From positions 14,095,501-14,159,500 of the forward strand of contig NC_090704.1 in the NCBI RefSeq assembly GCF_040954835.1: a DNA stretch of 64,000 nucleotides, written 5' to 3'. The first letter of the stretch is position 1; each line of letters starts with the position of its first letter. A program made the translations under genes and the position numbers. The stretch is from Lepisosteus oculatus. Its lineage: Eukaryota; Chordata; Actinopteri; Semionotiformes; Lepisosteidae. The notes beneath the pieces were generated by a model. That model saw nothing but the letters and a program-made list of their open reading frames with translations, was not told where the DNA came from and ran no database searches. This document shows, one piece after another, positions 13,401 through 23,382 of this stretch.

Positions 13401-16400
13401 TTTCACCATCGCCATCCATTATTAGCCATCTTTTTGTGACTCCAATTACATCATAATCACATGCTAACACAGTAGCTTCTAGTTCTTGCGTTTTGTTCCT
13501 AGTAGTCCTAGTGCTTAGGTATAAGCATTTAATTACCTGGTCCTTTGATATTGTGTTTTTCCCTCTGGGGTCTGTTCTTGACTCTATTCCTGGTGTATCT
13601 CCCTTGCAGATTTTCTTTGGATCCTCCCCCCTTTCATTCTAGGTTGAATGGCTTTGAATTTCTGTGCAGAGCCTTGCCTCAAGCTGACTTTGTGCATTTG
13701 TAATCTGCCATGTCTACACAAATAGCCTTTGCCATACAAGGGTGCACAGCCACCAAGAAAGCCCAAGCCTTTTTCGGCACACTGTGTCTTCAGCTGAGTG
13801 CTGTATTTAGAGATCAACATTTTTTAGGTGCTCACCTTTGCAAGGTGCAGGCAGAAAAAAAAAACACTAAATTGATCCCGCTCTTCCGCTAGTTTCGAAT
13901 GTCTTTTTTTTGTGATGGAACCAACGTAAACAACAAAATCCTTCTTTGCTATGAACCTGCTACTCTTTAAACAAGGATAGCCATCTTGGCTCGGGGAAGA
14001 CTATGGTTGGTTTAGGGTGCCAAATGCATACCTCACTTGCAGAGGTCCTGTCAATAGTTTTTAACCACCACTACTCCTGTCTTGTGTTTTTGATGTCCCT
14101 GAAACTGATTTAAGGTGCAGTGATGGAGTTAAGATGGGAGCTCCCATCTAAAACTGCGAGATCTACACAGTCCACCTCCATGCCATTATAGATGGTGAAA
14201 GGACAGACTGCTGTATTCTTTTCCCTTTCACAAGGGACAAATACCTCTTCATCAGCTTCTCTGTGCTGGCACTCTTCTAGTTCGTGGGGTTTATACCTTG
14301 GTGAATGTGGGATTAGCCAGTTCCTTCACCTCAGCTCCTGCATCTGTAGTGCCTTAAGTTTTTCTCGGAAAAAGTGGGTTTTGTTGCGCTTTTCACACAT
14401 GCTCCACGTGATGCACATGTTGAAAACTCCCAGACCGAGCAGCTATTATTCATATGTACGTAGAATTGTATTGTACAGTTTTCAAAATAGTACTAATCTA
14501 TTTTGGTATTAAAGCTATGTTGTTAGCTTTAATATCGGATATAATTTTGTCAAATAATGGGAAAGGCAGAATTTTACACACACAGGTGATAAGAAGCTAT
14601 GTGAAGATTTTATTCTGTATGCAACAAAGTTCTAGTTCTCTCCACATGCATTCTAATCAACAGAGCAATGTCTGTGATTGCCCATCAAGGGAAAACAGCT
14701 GAAATGACAAATAAATACTGTATATTTCACAGCTTGATGCTGGGAAGTTACAAAAATGACTGGGAACGAAACAGCACAAGATGAGGCACTTGACTTAAAC
14801 ATTTTCAAGGGCCTAGGTCAGAGATTGATCCACTGACAAAGGTGTCCTTTAATTGAAGGTCATCTTGCTGTCATCCCCCTGAACAATAACTATTCATGCT
14901 TCATGAGAATAGGGTCTTGTTGAAATGTCACCAACTTGAAGGATTAGATTCTCTGAGGAGTGAAGCCCTACAACACAACCTGAAAGCTTATACTCCTACC
15001 CTTCATTTATTTGATCCTATTTCGTGTCTTCTATCTTTTAACAAAGCCCTGCTGAAGCCATTTATGTTTCACATTGAATTTGTTCACATTAAGTGAACTT
15101 TTCCAAATATAAGCTCAACAAAAGCAAAAGCAAAAATATATCTAATGGGGTAGAGTATGAATGTTTAGGTTTGATCCTGAATTAGTTTTACATTTTCTCA
15201 CTCACATTGTTGACTAAATGTGAAACAGAGTATAAAAATTAACTGTTTCAGTACAAATGCACTTACTAGACAACAGTGTTATAATAACATCAAACCTCCG
15301 CAAGAAAACATTCAAAGAAATAGTATATTTATGGGAGCAGAAATAAATAAAGCTGATGTGGAGCGGTGTGGAAAATATGCCTAGATTCAGGCATGCGACT
15401 TGTTTGTAATTCTTTTGGTCCAACTCAATCCAGTACCGTTCCTTCTCCCAGTAAGCCCCTCTGTGTTCTTCAGGGGACATCTTTACATCCAGCTACTGTA
15501 CTCTTGCCAGCTAACACAAATGGAAGCAATCAGAGACAATCCCCATGTGGGCTCTAGTGCATTGTTATGTGTGGAATATAATAGCACTCAAGACTGTCCA
15601 CATCTGAGTTTTCAGGTGTGTGTTGGAGGCACTTTAAACAATGGAAAGTTCTGGAAGACTGAGTTTATTACAGTAGATGAATCATCACTGTCATCACATC
15701 ACAGTAACTTTTACCATTATGAATATCTCCAATATCTGAAGGGAAGGTGAAAGGCTGTTAGTGGATTTGTATGTTACATTTTTATGTTTCTTTTTCTTAA
15801 AACTGACAATAAAAGAAACAGCTGTGTAACAACTGCATTTTCTGCTCACCTGACATGCACCATGCCAATCTCTGCTCCTTCCAATCCTGGAAAACATGGA
15901 GACATAACCAGATCTTCGTGGATGCTGTGTCCACCTAGAGGCAAAGACAGAAACTGCAGCTACAAATTTACATGAGAAAACACACCCTATCTAACAAGGG
16001 ATATTTTTTTCAATCTTGCAAATTTCCTCATCCTATGCTTCCAGAGTTCTTCAGATTCTTGGAAGTAGTGGAGTTCACAACCATTAAAAACCAGGAACCA
16101 TTAAAGTTCCAGTACTTATAGCTCCTTCCTTATTTTCTATCCTTGAGGCAGAGAAACACCATATGGTAAAACAATATCTCAAGCATGCCTCATTTCCAAC
16201 GATTTATCTTTCATTTATTTTTTCATTAAGTTTATGATTTTACAAGAAAGTAACTGAGGTGAAGCTTCAGTTTTTGTTTCTGCTAATTAGGTATTTTCCG
16301 ATTCAGAAACATATTAGTAATATTGTGTAGATTTTATTTTGTGTTTTTTATTACTCCGATGAATTGGGGGATAGTATCAATAAATCTAATTTCCCTCTCT

Positions 16401-19400
16401 GTCAGTGATAAAACAGTAATATGGCATAGAAATTGGCGTGTGTGCAGACTGATAAGCTGTAGTCCGAAAGCATATAAAAATTTCAAGGCCTTATCAATAT
16501 TTCATTTCCATCAGAAGCTCCAAAGGTTCTTACTCTCCAGCTGTCGGCTGTTCCTGACACAGTCTAACACCACCTGTCTGAATAATGATGGGCTGGTCCT
16601 TAGCATTTCAGCAGCCTCCAGATTTACTGCATTTTCTAGGACTGGGTTGGATAACATTACCTGTACAAAACATTAAGGCAAGACTTCAGTTTCTAACAAA
16701 TCTTGTACTAAACTAAACTCTATTGTTGTTTAAGGGCAGATTTGTTCTTGCACAAGTGTTGATTTTCTTATATAATTTATTGAAAATTAATAATGATCAA
16801 AAATAGTTGGTATTAAATCTATCAGAGAATATATAGCTCAACACTGAGAAAAGTTCTTGATATGTACTGTTGTGGAGGAAAAGATAACATATAGACTGTA
16901 ATTCATGGTACAGAGGAAGCTACCACTGTACAACGTGGAAATTTGGTGCACTAATAAAGCAGGATTAAATGGAAACGGAAACAAAATGCATCTCTGCATT
17001 TATAAAAGCTTCTTTAATCCTGCAATATATGGCTTTATTTGAGAAGTAAGTGTGTGCACAAAATTAATTTATGGAGGAAACATACCACGATACGATGGTA
17101 TTATACAATTCAAACCGGCAAAATGACTGTACACACATTCAAAATACACTGTATCTAGACAGCTATAAATACATTCTTTTCATACAACCACACTGTGATG
17201 ATAATATGCGTTCAGATTCCAGAACATCAACTATTATGGGTTTAGTCCATATGAGAATCCTGGGACTCAAAGACAGAAGAGATCAAAAGCTTTCCAAAAG
17301 CTATCAGACCCCCTTTACAAAACATTCACTCCACATTCCAAATATGAATTCCCATTTCCTCTGCCAAAAAGTATCGGCCTGATCATCTCTCCATATGTGC
17401 ACATTCTTTGGTAAACATACGTTCTTTTGTCTCACTGAAAGTTTTTAAAGAAAATGTACTATTGACAGATTCTTCAGCCTTTCCCATAAAAGATATGGGA
17501 AATATAAAAGCAAAATAATGTATACACAAATTAAATATACTGTACATGAGCACAAGGTGAAGTCCTTGTTAGTCTGCCATAACAAAAAAACATGTGCAGC
17601 TAAAACAACATTATAACCTAATATGTTAGGATGTTATTTTCAATGACAACACTTATCGATCCGTTATCCTTCTCACATTCTCCAAACATTTCAAACATTC
17701 ACAGCTGGGACTGTTCAGCTCCTAAACATTGTTAGAAGATTCCTTTAAACAATTACATGATATAAATAAATATCTAACTTTTAAGTGGCTGAATAACTGG
17801 AAAGGGTTACAATTATGGTTTAATTAAGTAATGTGAGAAGATTTAGGGGTGATTGTGGGTCCCCTTTCTTTGCCACTCAATTCCTTTTTTTTTATATGGG
17901 CGGTGCAGTGGCCCTGTGGCTGGAAGGTTGCTGGTTCGTAGCCCACGGCCGGCAGAGGAATCCTACTCCGTTGTGCCCCTGCGCAAGGCCCTTAACCCCA
18001 ACTGCTCCAGGGGCACCGTATAAATGGCTGACCCTGCGCTCTGACCCCAAGCTTCTCTCCCTGTCCGTGTGTTTCATGGAGAGCAAGTTGGGGTATGTGA
18101 AAAGTCAAATTCCTAATACAAGAAATTGAATATGGCCAATAAAGTGATCTTATCTTAAGTAAGTGGAAGTCTTAAGGGAAGTAATTGGGAGGCACTGCTT
18201 AAGCCTCTCCAAGGGAATCATGAGGACATGAAGATCTTCAAACAGATGAGGATTTCTGAAACATGGAGCAACAGGTCAAACAGCATAAATGGCCCAACAT
18301 TTAAAATCAGCTCTCTTTCTTTCTGGTTTTACTAGTGATGCGTAACAGGGTTAAATGACAGTTACACAAGTCTGTAGGTTTTCATTCCAGGTGAATTATT
18401 TATTGGCTAAACTACAACAGGTTGACAGCTTTTCATCGCCTTTGATTTCAGAGTAGCCTCCACACTACAGGACTTGAGTTGAGCACCTCTTGATTAAATG
18501 GTTCAAGGTATTATGCAAATGCAAGTTAGAAAAATGCTCTCTTTGTGGCTTTGTTGCAACTGTTAATATATTACATACCTGAACTGCAAGCAAAATGCTG
18601 GTGAGTGAAAATCTTGAGTCCCACTCGTCTTTATTATCCAGGAAGCTAATGCATGGCCGGCCAGTGTCCTTGTTCACTTTTCATGAGAAAGTAACAGGCA
18701 TTTTTATATAGGTAAAAAAACACCTCTCCTGGCCCCAAAAGAAAAAAAGCACAGCAGTAAAATAGGTTTGTTGCATACCGTTGGGATGGAATGGGATAGT
18801 GCTGAATCTCACCACAGGTGGGACAGTGTTGTAGTCTTCGCTGTACTGTATGGACAGCTGGATTGTGCCACCTTGTGTTGCAAAAATGTTTTCCATTAAT
18901 AAATGTTTTCAACAATATTAAAGTACGATAGTCACATTGAAGTATGTTTTTTTTTTTCTTTCATAGCTTGATTTTTCATCACACTTGCCACACTTAATTT
19001 TAATCTATGCCAGGGCATTTTTATGCATTAGTATTTTAATGTTTGTAGACAAAGTATTAATATCACACTATAACTAAACATCTCCTGCATTCTCAAGGCT
19101 TGCTGTTTTAATGATATCCTGAATTTTGCTCAAAGTAAAAACTACAGATTCTGCCATATAATACAAAAGTGAAGTTGCACTGTACCTCACCTTCCCATAG
19201 AGAATCCTTGAGCCCCCTTACTTTAGCTACCCATTCAAGCAAGTTGTCATTGACTGGTTCTGCTACTATGCCCTGCATTAAACACACATAATGCACATCC
19301 TTTAATGAAATGGCTAACTTGACCCAAAACAGACCAGAACAGAATATTTTTTTTTCCATTTGTCAAGTGGTCTACAGAACATTTTTATTCATAAACCTAT

Positions 19401-20346
19401 AAACGAACAGAAAAGGGATAGGTAAAAATCAGTTTGAGATAAATTAGGGCAATATCAAACCACTTTATTAACCTAACCATGGGCAACCTAATGGCACACA
19501 GACGATATCATAAAATTCACATCAGGTATCACTGAATATTCTTAATTCACAAACATCAGCTCATGAACAATGAACAATGGAGTTTAGAACGCTGATTCAC
19601 ACCTAATGACTCAATAATCTGGTTATCCTTCAATTAGCAATTCAATTTCCCTGTCCTGCATTTTGCCGAAAGAGAGATTAAATACAGTAGCTCAAATCAG
19701 TTTCTTTTTACAATATCAATCGTAGTGGTGTGTCGACATTGTCCCTCTGTGTGTGTGTGTGCGCTCAAGGTTTGGAGGAGTTACCTTAACCCTTATTTAG
19801 GAATATGCGGCTATGTGGCAACTTCATGGAACTTTAATTTATGCAAACGCTCCAGACACAGGTAATGTAGGAGGGGGGTTTCCCATTCATTAGTTCTCCT
19901 TAATGCTTTACATTGCATTTACATTACTGTTGAGACTGAGACGACCAGCATGGAAGCTTCTTTTTAGTTCAGTGGCCGTGAATTAATTTTGTACGGGAGT
20001 AAATCTGGAGCCACATCTAATTTAGAAAGAACATAGCACAATGGGTGGAAACAAGACGACATCTGATTTCCAGGCAAATCTCCGAAACCTTAAGGTTTGA
20101 GGTGAACTAACAGAAATCCAACCCGACCTCAAAAGGAAATAGATCTAAGGAACTATTAAGTGATCTGCACTTTCCCTTCCCTTTTTAAAACTGTAATATA
20201 AAAACTACATTCACACGTATATTTTAACCTTCGTTGAATAAACAATGCAAGTCAGGACAAGTAAGAGAAATACTACTTACAAAAAGATTGGCTTTCTGCT
20301 GCTCAAGATATTCTCTCTCCAACAGTAAATAAGATCTGGAGTGCAT
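10349..20346 (-). CDS. ube2u: ube2u, ubiquitin-conjugating enzyme E2 U, complete
   Basis: E2 enzyme that accepts ubiquitin from E1 on a catalytic cysteine and passes it on with an E3 (family knowledge). Ten coding exons were assembled: 20281-20346, 19191-19272, 18779-18871, 18579-18676, 16534-16660, 15850-15934, 12283-12371, 12021-12117, 10994-11112 and 10349-10482. All splice sites are AG/GT and all phases match, giving 329 residues. Start MHSRSYLLLEREY parallels human MHGRAYLLLHRDF. The UBC core has HPN at 78-80 and the active Cys89 in TGRPCISFLDN. The C-terminal extension keeps SFEEYLKTWSGIATSKA, LLKRTPEAVTH and the end WTNSLSLEELEED, all recognisable in mammalian UBE2U from memory. It lies directly downstream of ror1 in the same orientation, as in human. 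Confidence 0.93.
10994..11112 (-). CDS. ube2u: ube2u coding exon 9
   Basis: 119 bases from the acceptor CTTCACAG to the donor GTGAGCTC. Encodes a lysine-rich helix-like stretch (FKTIMYGPAEKSKKSQ...) ending VYLLKRTP, where human reads similarly before EVTH. The last base completes a glutamate with exon 10. Confidence 0.88.
11309..11705 (+). repeat. Dispersed vertebrate repeat in ube2u intron 8
   Basis: Carries the ordered landmarks CAGCATCCACCTGGGT, GGGATTTTTAATGAC, AGGATCTCAGTATTATGTCTC and CAGCAGCAACCTGCTTTTA, which I associate with a common fish repeat. I cannot give its class. Located between ube2u coding exons 9 and 8. Confidence 0.5.
12021..12117 (-). CDS. ube2u: ube2u coding exon 8
   Basis: 97 bases after TTTTTTACAG, encoding LEELLCDPYLHAMHYGLQGT and GILEEALAQNE, with the donor GTAAGAAC. 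Phases fit both neighbours. This stretch has no close counterpart in remembered human UBE2U, so the fish protein is longer here. Confidence 0.85.
12283..12371 (-). CDS. ube2u: ube2u coding exon 7, conserved tail motif
   Basis: 89 bases after the acceptor TTCTTTCAG. Encodes NVKRISFEEYLKTWSGIATS followed by KASQNQKNP. The block SFxxYxxTWSxIATSKA is also present in human UBE2U (from memory) although outside the E2 fold. The donor is GTAATGTA. Confidence 0.92.
12529..12609. repeat. Two-unit tandem duplication of about 40 bases
   Basis: TAACTTTCAATTACC followed by a TTTCAGATAA-type stretch and TTGAGATA occurs at 12529-12569 and again at 12570-12609 with a few differences. Confidence 0.85.
12922..13560 (-). 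mobile_element. CR1-like LINE remnant in ube2u intron 6
   Basis: The upper part (about 13370-13560) reads on the minus strand CLYLSTRTTRNKTQELEATV then LACDYDVIGVT-KRWL, the N-terminal endonuclease signature of CR1/L2 LINE ORF2 (usually LNARSIRNK...DVIGITETWL). The lower end (12922-13050) in reverse reads GGCCAAATGGACTC...GTAACCTTTCTTATGTTCC, a typical 3' end. The middle is mostly lost and stops are present. Confidence 0.65.
13561..15849. other. ube2u intron 6, upper part
   Basis: No supported exon apart from the coding-like minus-strand patch near 15404-15480 listed under findings. Open frames at 14192-14512 and 14896-15096 look accidental. Confidence 0.5.
15850..15934 (-). CDS. ube2u: ube2u coding exon 6, variable linker
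   Basis: 85 bases with a good acceptor (TTGCCTCTAG) and donor (GTGAGCAG). It encodes GHSIHEDLVMSPCFPGLEGA plus EIGMVHV, low in similarity to human but in the right place. The phases at both ends are exactly those needed by exons 5 and 7, which is the main support. Confidence 0.82.
16534..16660 (-). CDS. ube2u: ube2u coding exon 5, C-terminal helices of UBC domain
   Basis: 127 bases from the acceptor TTTGTACAG to the donor GTAAGAAC. Encodes VMLSNPVLENAVNLEAAEML, almost the same as the human segment, and then the last UBC helix (FRQVVLDCVRNSRQLE). The preceding exon ends in phase 0, as required. Confidence 0.94.
16661..18578. other. ube2u intron 4
   Basis: Apart from the SINE at 17898-18157, nothing coding is recognised. 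The 103-codon plus-strand open frame at 17071-17382 lacks any domain. Confidence 0.6.
17898..18157 (+). mobile_element. tRNA-derived SINE with V-SINE-like core, copy 1
   Basis: Head GGCGGTGCAGTGGCCCTGTG with a B-box-like GGTTCGTAGCC, a central CGCAAGGCCCTTAACCCC stretch resembling the V-SINE core, and the 3' end AATAAAGTGATCTTATCTTA. It matches a second copy at 56784-57037 almost throughout. Confidence 0.8.
18579..18676 (-). CDS. ube2u: ube2u coding exon 4 with catalytic cysteine
   Basis: 98 bases starting NKDTGRPCISFLDNKDEW. The cysteine in RPCISF is residue 89 of the assembled protein, nine residues after HPN, as in human UBE2U. It continues to SLTSILLAVQ, the helix after the active site, and ends in phase 0 at the donor GTATGTAA. 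Confidence 0.95.
18779..18871 (-). CDS. ube2u: ube2u coding exon 3 with HPN motif
   Basis: 93 bases. Encodes TIQLSIQYSEDYNTVPPVVR and FSTIPFHPN. The tyrosine/proline-rich segment followed by HPN is the hallmark preceding the E2 active site. The donor GTATGCAA leaves one base of a valine. Confidence 0.94.
19191..19272 (-). CDS. ube2u: ube2u coding exon 2
   Basis: 82 bases after the acceptor AATGCAG; encodes GIVAEPVNDNLLEWVAKVRG and LKDSLWE, the first beta-strands of the UBC fold. The donor GTGAGGTA leaves one base of a glycine. Confidence 0.93.
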
Positions 20347-20352
20347 GTCACC
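20281..20352 (-). CDS. ube2u: ube2u first coding exon (ATG at 20346)
   Basis: The acceptor AACTCAG is followed by six untranslated bases and ATG at 20344-20346. It encodes 22 residues (MHSRSYLLLEREY...) forming the first helix of the E2 fold, and ends in phase 0 at the donor GTAAGTAG. The start is supported by match to the mammalian N-terminus. Confidence 0.92.
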
Positions 20353-20765
20353 CTGAGTTCATAAAGGTATATATTAAATTAGGTATAATATAGATTAAAA
20401 AAGCGAAGTTACAAAGCTACAAAAAACCAAAGCCATATCGCAGTTTTATCTCTGTATATACTGTATATGCACATATAAATATATTGTACAAGACAATTAA
20501 AAAGGATTTAAAATAAAATAAAAACGTTTTTCCACTTAATATCGTAATTTCACGATATATATCTCTGTATATAATATGATATAATAGGCACAACAACGTA
20601 TTGTAACTGTATTTAGGTTGATACCACATGGTGTTTGTAAAATCATATTTTTCCAAATTCGATTTATGCCAAGACATCACAAAGACCATGCCAAGAAAAA
20701 ACAACCGCTGAAAAAAAATGACTGAGTTGGGAATGTCTTTTACAGCTTTCGTTAAAACTACTTAC
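20353..20765. other. ube2u 5' UTR intron
   Basis: AT-rich sequence between the inferred non-coding exon and the coding exon. The 95-codon minus-strand open frame at 20417-20704 is hydrophobic but lies in the intron and has no recognised domain. Confidence 0.5.
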
Positions 20766-20830
20766 CTTTTCTGTTCCTGATAAAGGAATGACGTCGTGTT
20801 TGCGACGACCTGTTGTCAAGCAACAAGCAG
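20766..20830 (-). other. ube2u: Probable non-coding first exon and promoter region of ube2u
   Basis: A near-perfect donor (GAAAAG then GTAAGTAG) ends an exon at 20766, and the coding exon downstream has an acceptor leaving six untranslated bases (GGTGAC) before the ATG. The 5' boundary is not visible; 20830 is only a guess. The segment is locally rich in CpG and has CRE- and X-box-like sites, which fits a promoter. Inference. Confidence 0.45.
20789..20824 (-). promoter_or_regulatory. ube2u: CRE-like and X-box-like sites in ube2u promoter
   Basis: TGACGTCG at 20789-20796 is one base from the CRE palindrome. GTTGTCAAGCAAC at 20812-20824 fits the loose RFX pattern GYTRYYN(1-3)RRHRAC. Both lie just upstream of the inferred first splice donor, in a small CpG cluster. 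Confidence 0.4.
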
Positions 20831-21015
20831 CCACTAAAGGAGTTATTTGCTACCATCTAGTGGACAGAAGATGAAAAATAAAAAAATCCTCCCCCTTATT
20901 GTTATCATGTATTGCAATTTAACATACCTTATTAAAAAACAAATAAACTAAATATTACAGATTAAAATATTGTGGTTAAAATGTAGTATGTGATCTAAGT
21001 AAAAATAGAAATTAT

Positions 21016-21217
21016 GGGTGGAACTGTGGCACGATGGTTAGCCCTGGTGTTTTCTGGTTCTCTTTCACAGTCCAAAGACATCCTGGTAAGATAACTGACC
21101 TCTGGGGAAAATTGTCCCTGGTGTGAGTGTGTGTATGTTTGTGTCTGTTTGTCTGCCCTGCACCCGTTGCTTGCCGTGACCCTGAATGGGATAAAGCCAT
21201 TAGAAAATGGATGGATG
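21016..21217 (+). repeat. tRNA-headed SINE, internally deleted copy
   Basis: The head GGTGGAACTGTGGCACGATG jumps directly to the body CACAGTCCAAAGACATCCTG and ends TAGAAAATGGATGGATG, so the B-box region is deleted. Lies between ror1 and ube2u. Confidence 0.75.
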
Positions 21218-21747
21218 TCTGTATGCATCACATAGTAACCCAGTGCACCTCACATGTATGAATGGACCCACTTCCTCCACTGGAGTACAGCACCCAGTTC
21301 ATGAATGGTAACCATTATGACACCATGTGGAGAAATGAGAAATTATAGAATTAACTGTGACTCACACCTAAAGAAGGCTCAACAGCAGAAAAAAAATATT
21401 AAAATATATGAAGTTTTTCTTCTGTCAGCTTTTCAGCACGAAATGAAACTTTATTTTTTCCTTCACAGCCAATGCATGCTGACACAGCTGCATTCAAACC
21501 TCTACAGATATTTTCATGCTCGTGTGTTTTGGGGTGGCAAAATATCTGTATGGCACCTTCTTCAATCCTGTAATATTTCTATGTGCATAAACATGACCCC
21601 TCTATATGCACTACAATCAACTTCTCACCTGAAGTGTGTACTGCAATAAATTTCTCACCTGAGAAATGACAATGATCGATATGATCTGGAAGCCTGCAAA
21701 CAGTATTAATGGCCAAAAATAACAGGAAAAACACAACAGCGATGTTA

Positions 21748-23382
21748 TTTATTTATTTTTTTGCCGTACAAAAAAAATTGTGCAAAGATCTCACAAATAC
21801 AAAAAAGGCCTCTTGTTCAATACAATCTGGATGTTGTAAACCTTTTTGTAAGTATCAGCAAACTGAATTCTATAAGATACTACAAAAGACTGTTTCTAAA
21901 AATACAGTATAATTAAAACATTTTGCAAAGGCACAAAACATCTGGCACTAGATTCACAGTCTTCTGTTAAAAGTGGTTTTAACTGGAGTACATTTCTATT
22001 AAAAAGCAGAGGATACCTGTATAAAACTGCAGATACCTAGGTAGGTAAAAACTGTTTTCAAAAACTTCAAAGAGAAGAATTTCTAACAAACTGGATCGAC
22101 TGCCCTGGACTTTTTAAACATGTTTTATCCCATTGAAGTAACTTGTAATCACTGTAAAAAAACAAATCCCAGAGACAGCTTGTTGACCACAGCAGGTTTT
22201 TAATGTTCTTTTCTTCAGTTTAATATTGTACCCTGATGAACTGCACTGTACAAGTGATTGTCTTCTATACAAATGGATTTTGGGTGTTTTTTGTGTTAAA
22301 TAGTTGCATAGCAACAAATATATTCAAAGAATGAAATACAGCTGCTTATGTAAATCCTTTGAAAATAAACGTATAAAGGATTTAACCTAAATATAGTTCA
22401 ATACTTCAGCAATCTCCCTGTATTCTGCTTAAGGCAATACAGCTATTGACAAAGAACATTCATTATATTATAGACTATGAAATTCTAATGAATCACACTT
22501 TTTATACAGAACTGTTAGACCCACTTTTCTTCATTAACAGTAATCATTAAGCACCAATTGAAAGACAAGACTGCCAGTATTATGCCTATATGTTGCATAG
22601 CTGAGAAAAAGAGGCTGGTAGTGAAAGAAAGAGAGGAATAGCTTATTGACATAACAGTTATGAGGACTTTACCTCATTAAGGTAAAGGTAAAGATTTAAA
22701 ACAAAATCATTACGTTGGTGTGTTTCCCGCAACACAACAATATGTGTTCCAGAATTTGCGTAGATTTTGTTAAATATGTGAACCGCCACTTCCAGTAAAA
22801 TGGTCTGTGAGCTGACTATTCAAATCTCAAGATTAGAAAAGGCACTGGAATCTCTATTGGATCAATATTAGTGATCAAAATTGTTTTCTCTTGTATGCTT
22901 TTTGGCAACAACCTTGCAGTTGTCTTTTAAGAATTCCTGCAACAGTTGCAACAGTGAAAATGTGTGAAATATACAAATTGATGCAGAAAGAATAACAGGA
23001 ATTTGATCAGGTGACACAAAAAGACCTAACAGTAAGACCAGTGGTACTGGGGAAATACCACTATGATTTTCTAGTTAGTTTTTCACAACGAAATCGCTTT
23101 TAAAGATGTGAAACTGTGAAACGTTTAGGCTGTAACAGCTGATAGTCTTGTTCAGGAGACAGTTTCAAGCAAAAAGCTAGCACCTGGTGTTGTTTATTCA
23201 CAGCGAAACTGTGAAGGGCGCTGGTGATGTCTGCGAGGACACTATTAGACAGGCTTTATGAAAAAAAAAAGTCTTTCATTATAAAACATTTCTGAATATA
23301 AATCTTTACATGTCATTCAGGTTTATATATTTACACATGAAAGTTAAAATAATAATACGAATTAAAAAAATAAAGAGACTGT
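21748..23382 (-). other. ror1: ror1 3' UTR, extent uncertain
   Basis: AT-rich sequence after the ror1 stop without a supported coding region. Reverse-strand AATAAA hexamers are at 23193-23198 (about 190 bases after the stop) and overlapping at 21748-21757. Either could be the cleavage signal. The boundary is a guess from these motifs only. Confidence 0.35.

Noticed and set aside
16323..16676. 117-codon plus-strand open frame
   Set aside because: Antisense shadow over ube2u coding exon 5.
17898..17970. Functional tRNA gene
   Set aside because: A- and B-box-like stretches are present, but there is no foldable anticodon arm and the sequence runs on as a SINE with a second copy.
20853..20865. 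CTCF-like CCATCTAGTGGAC upstream of ube2u
   Set aside because: Too many mismatches to the core pattern to claim a site.
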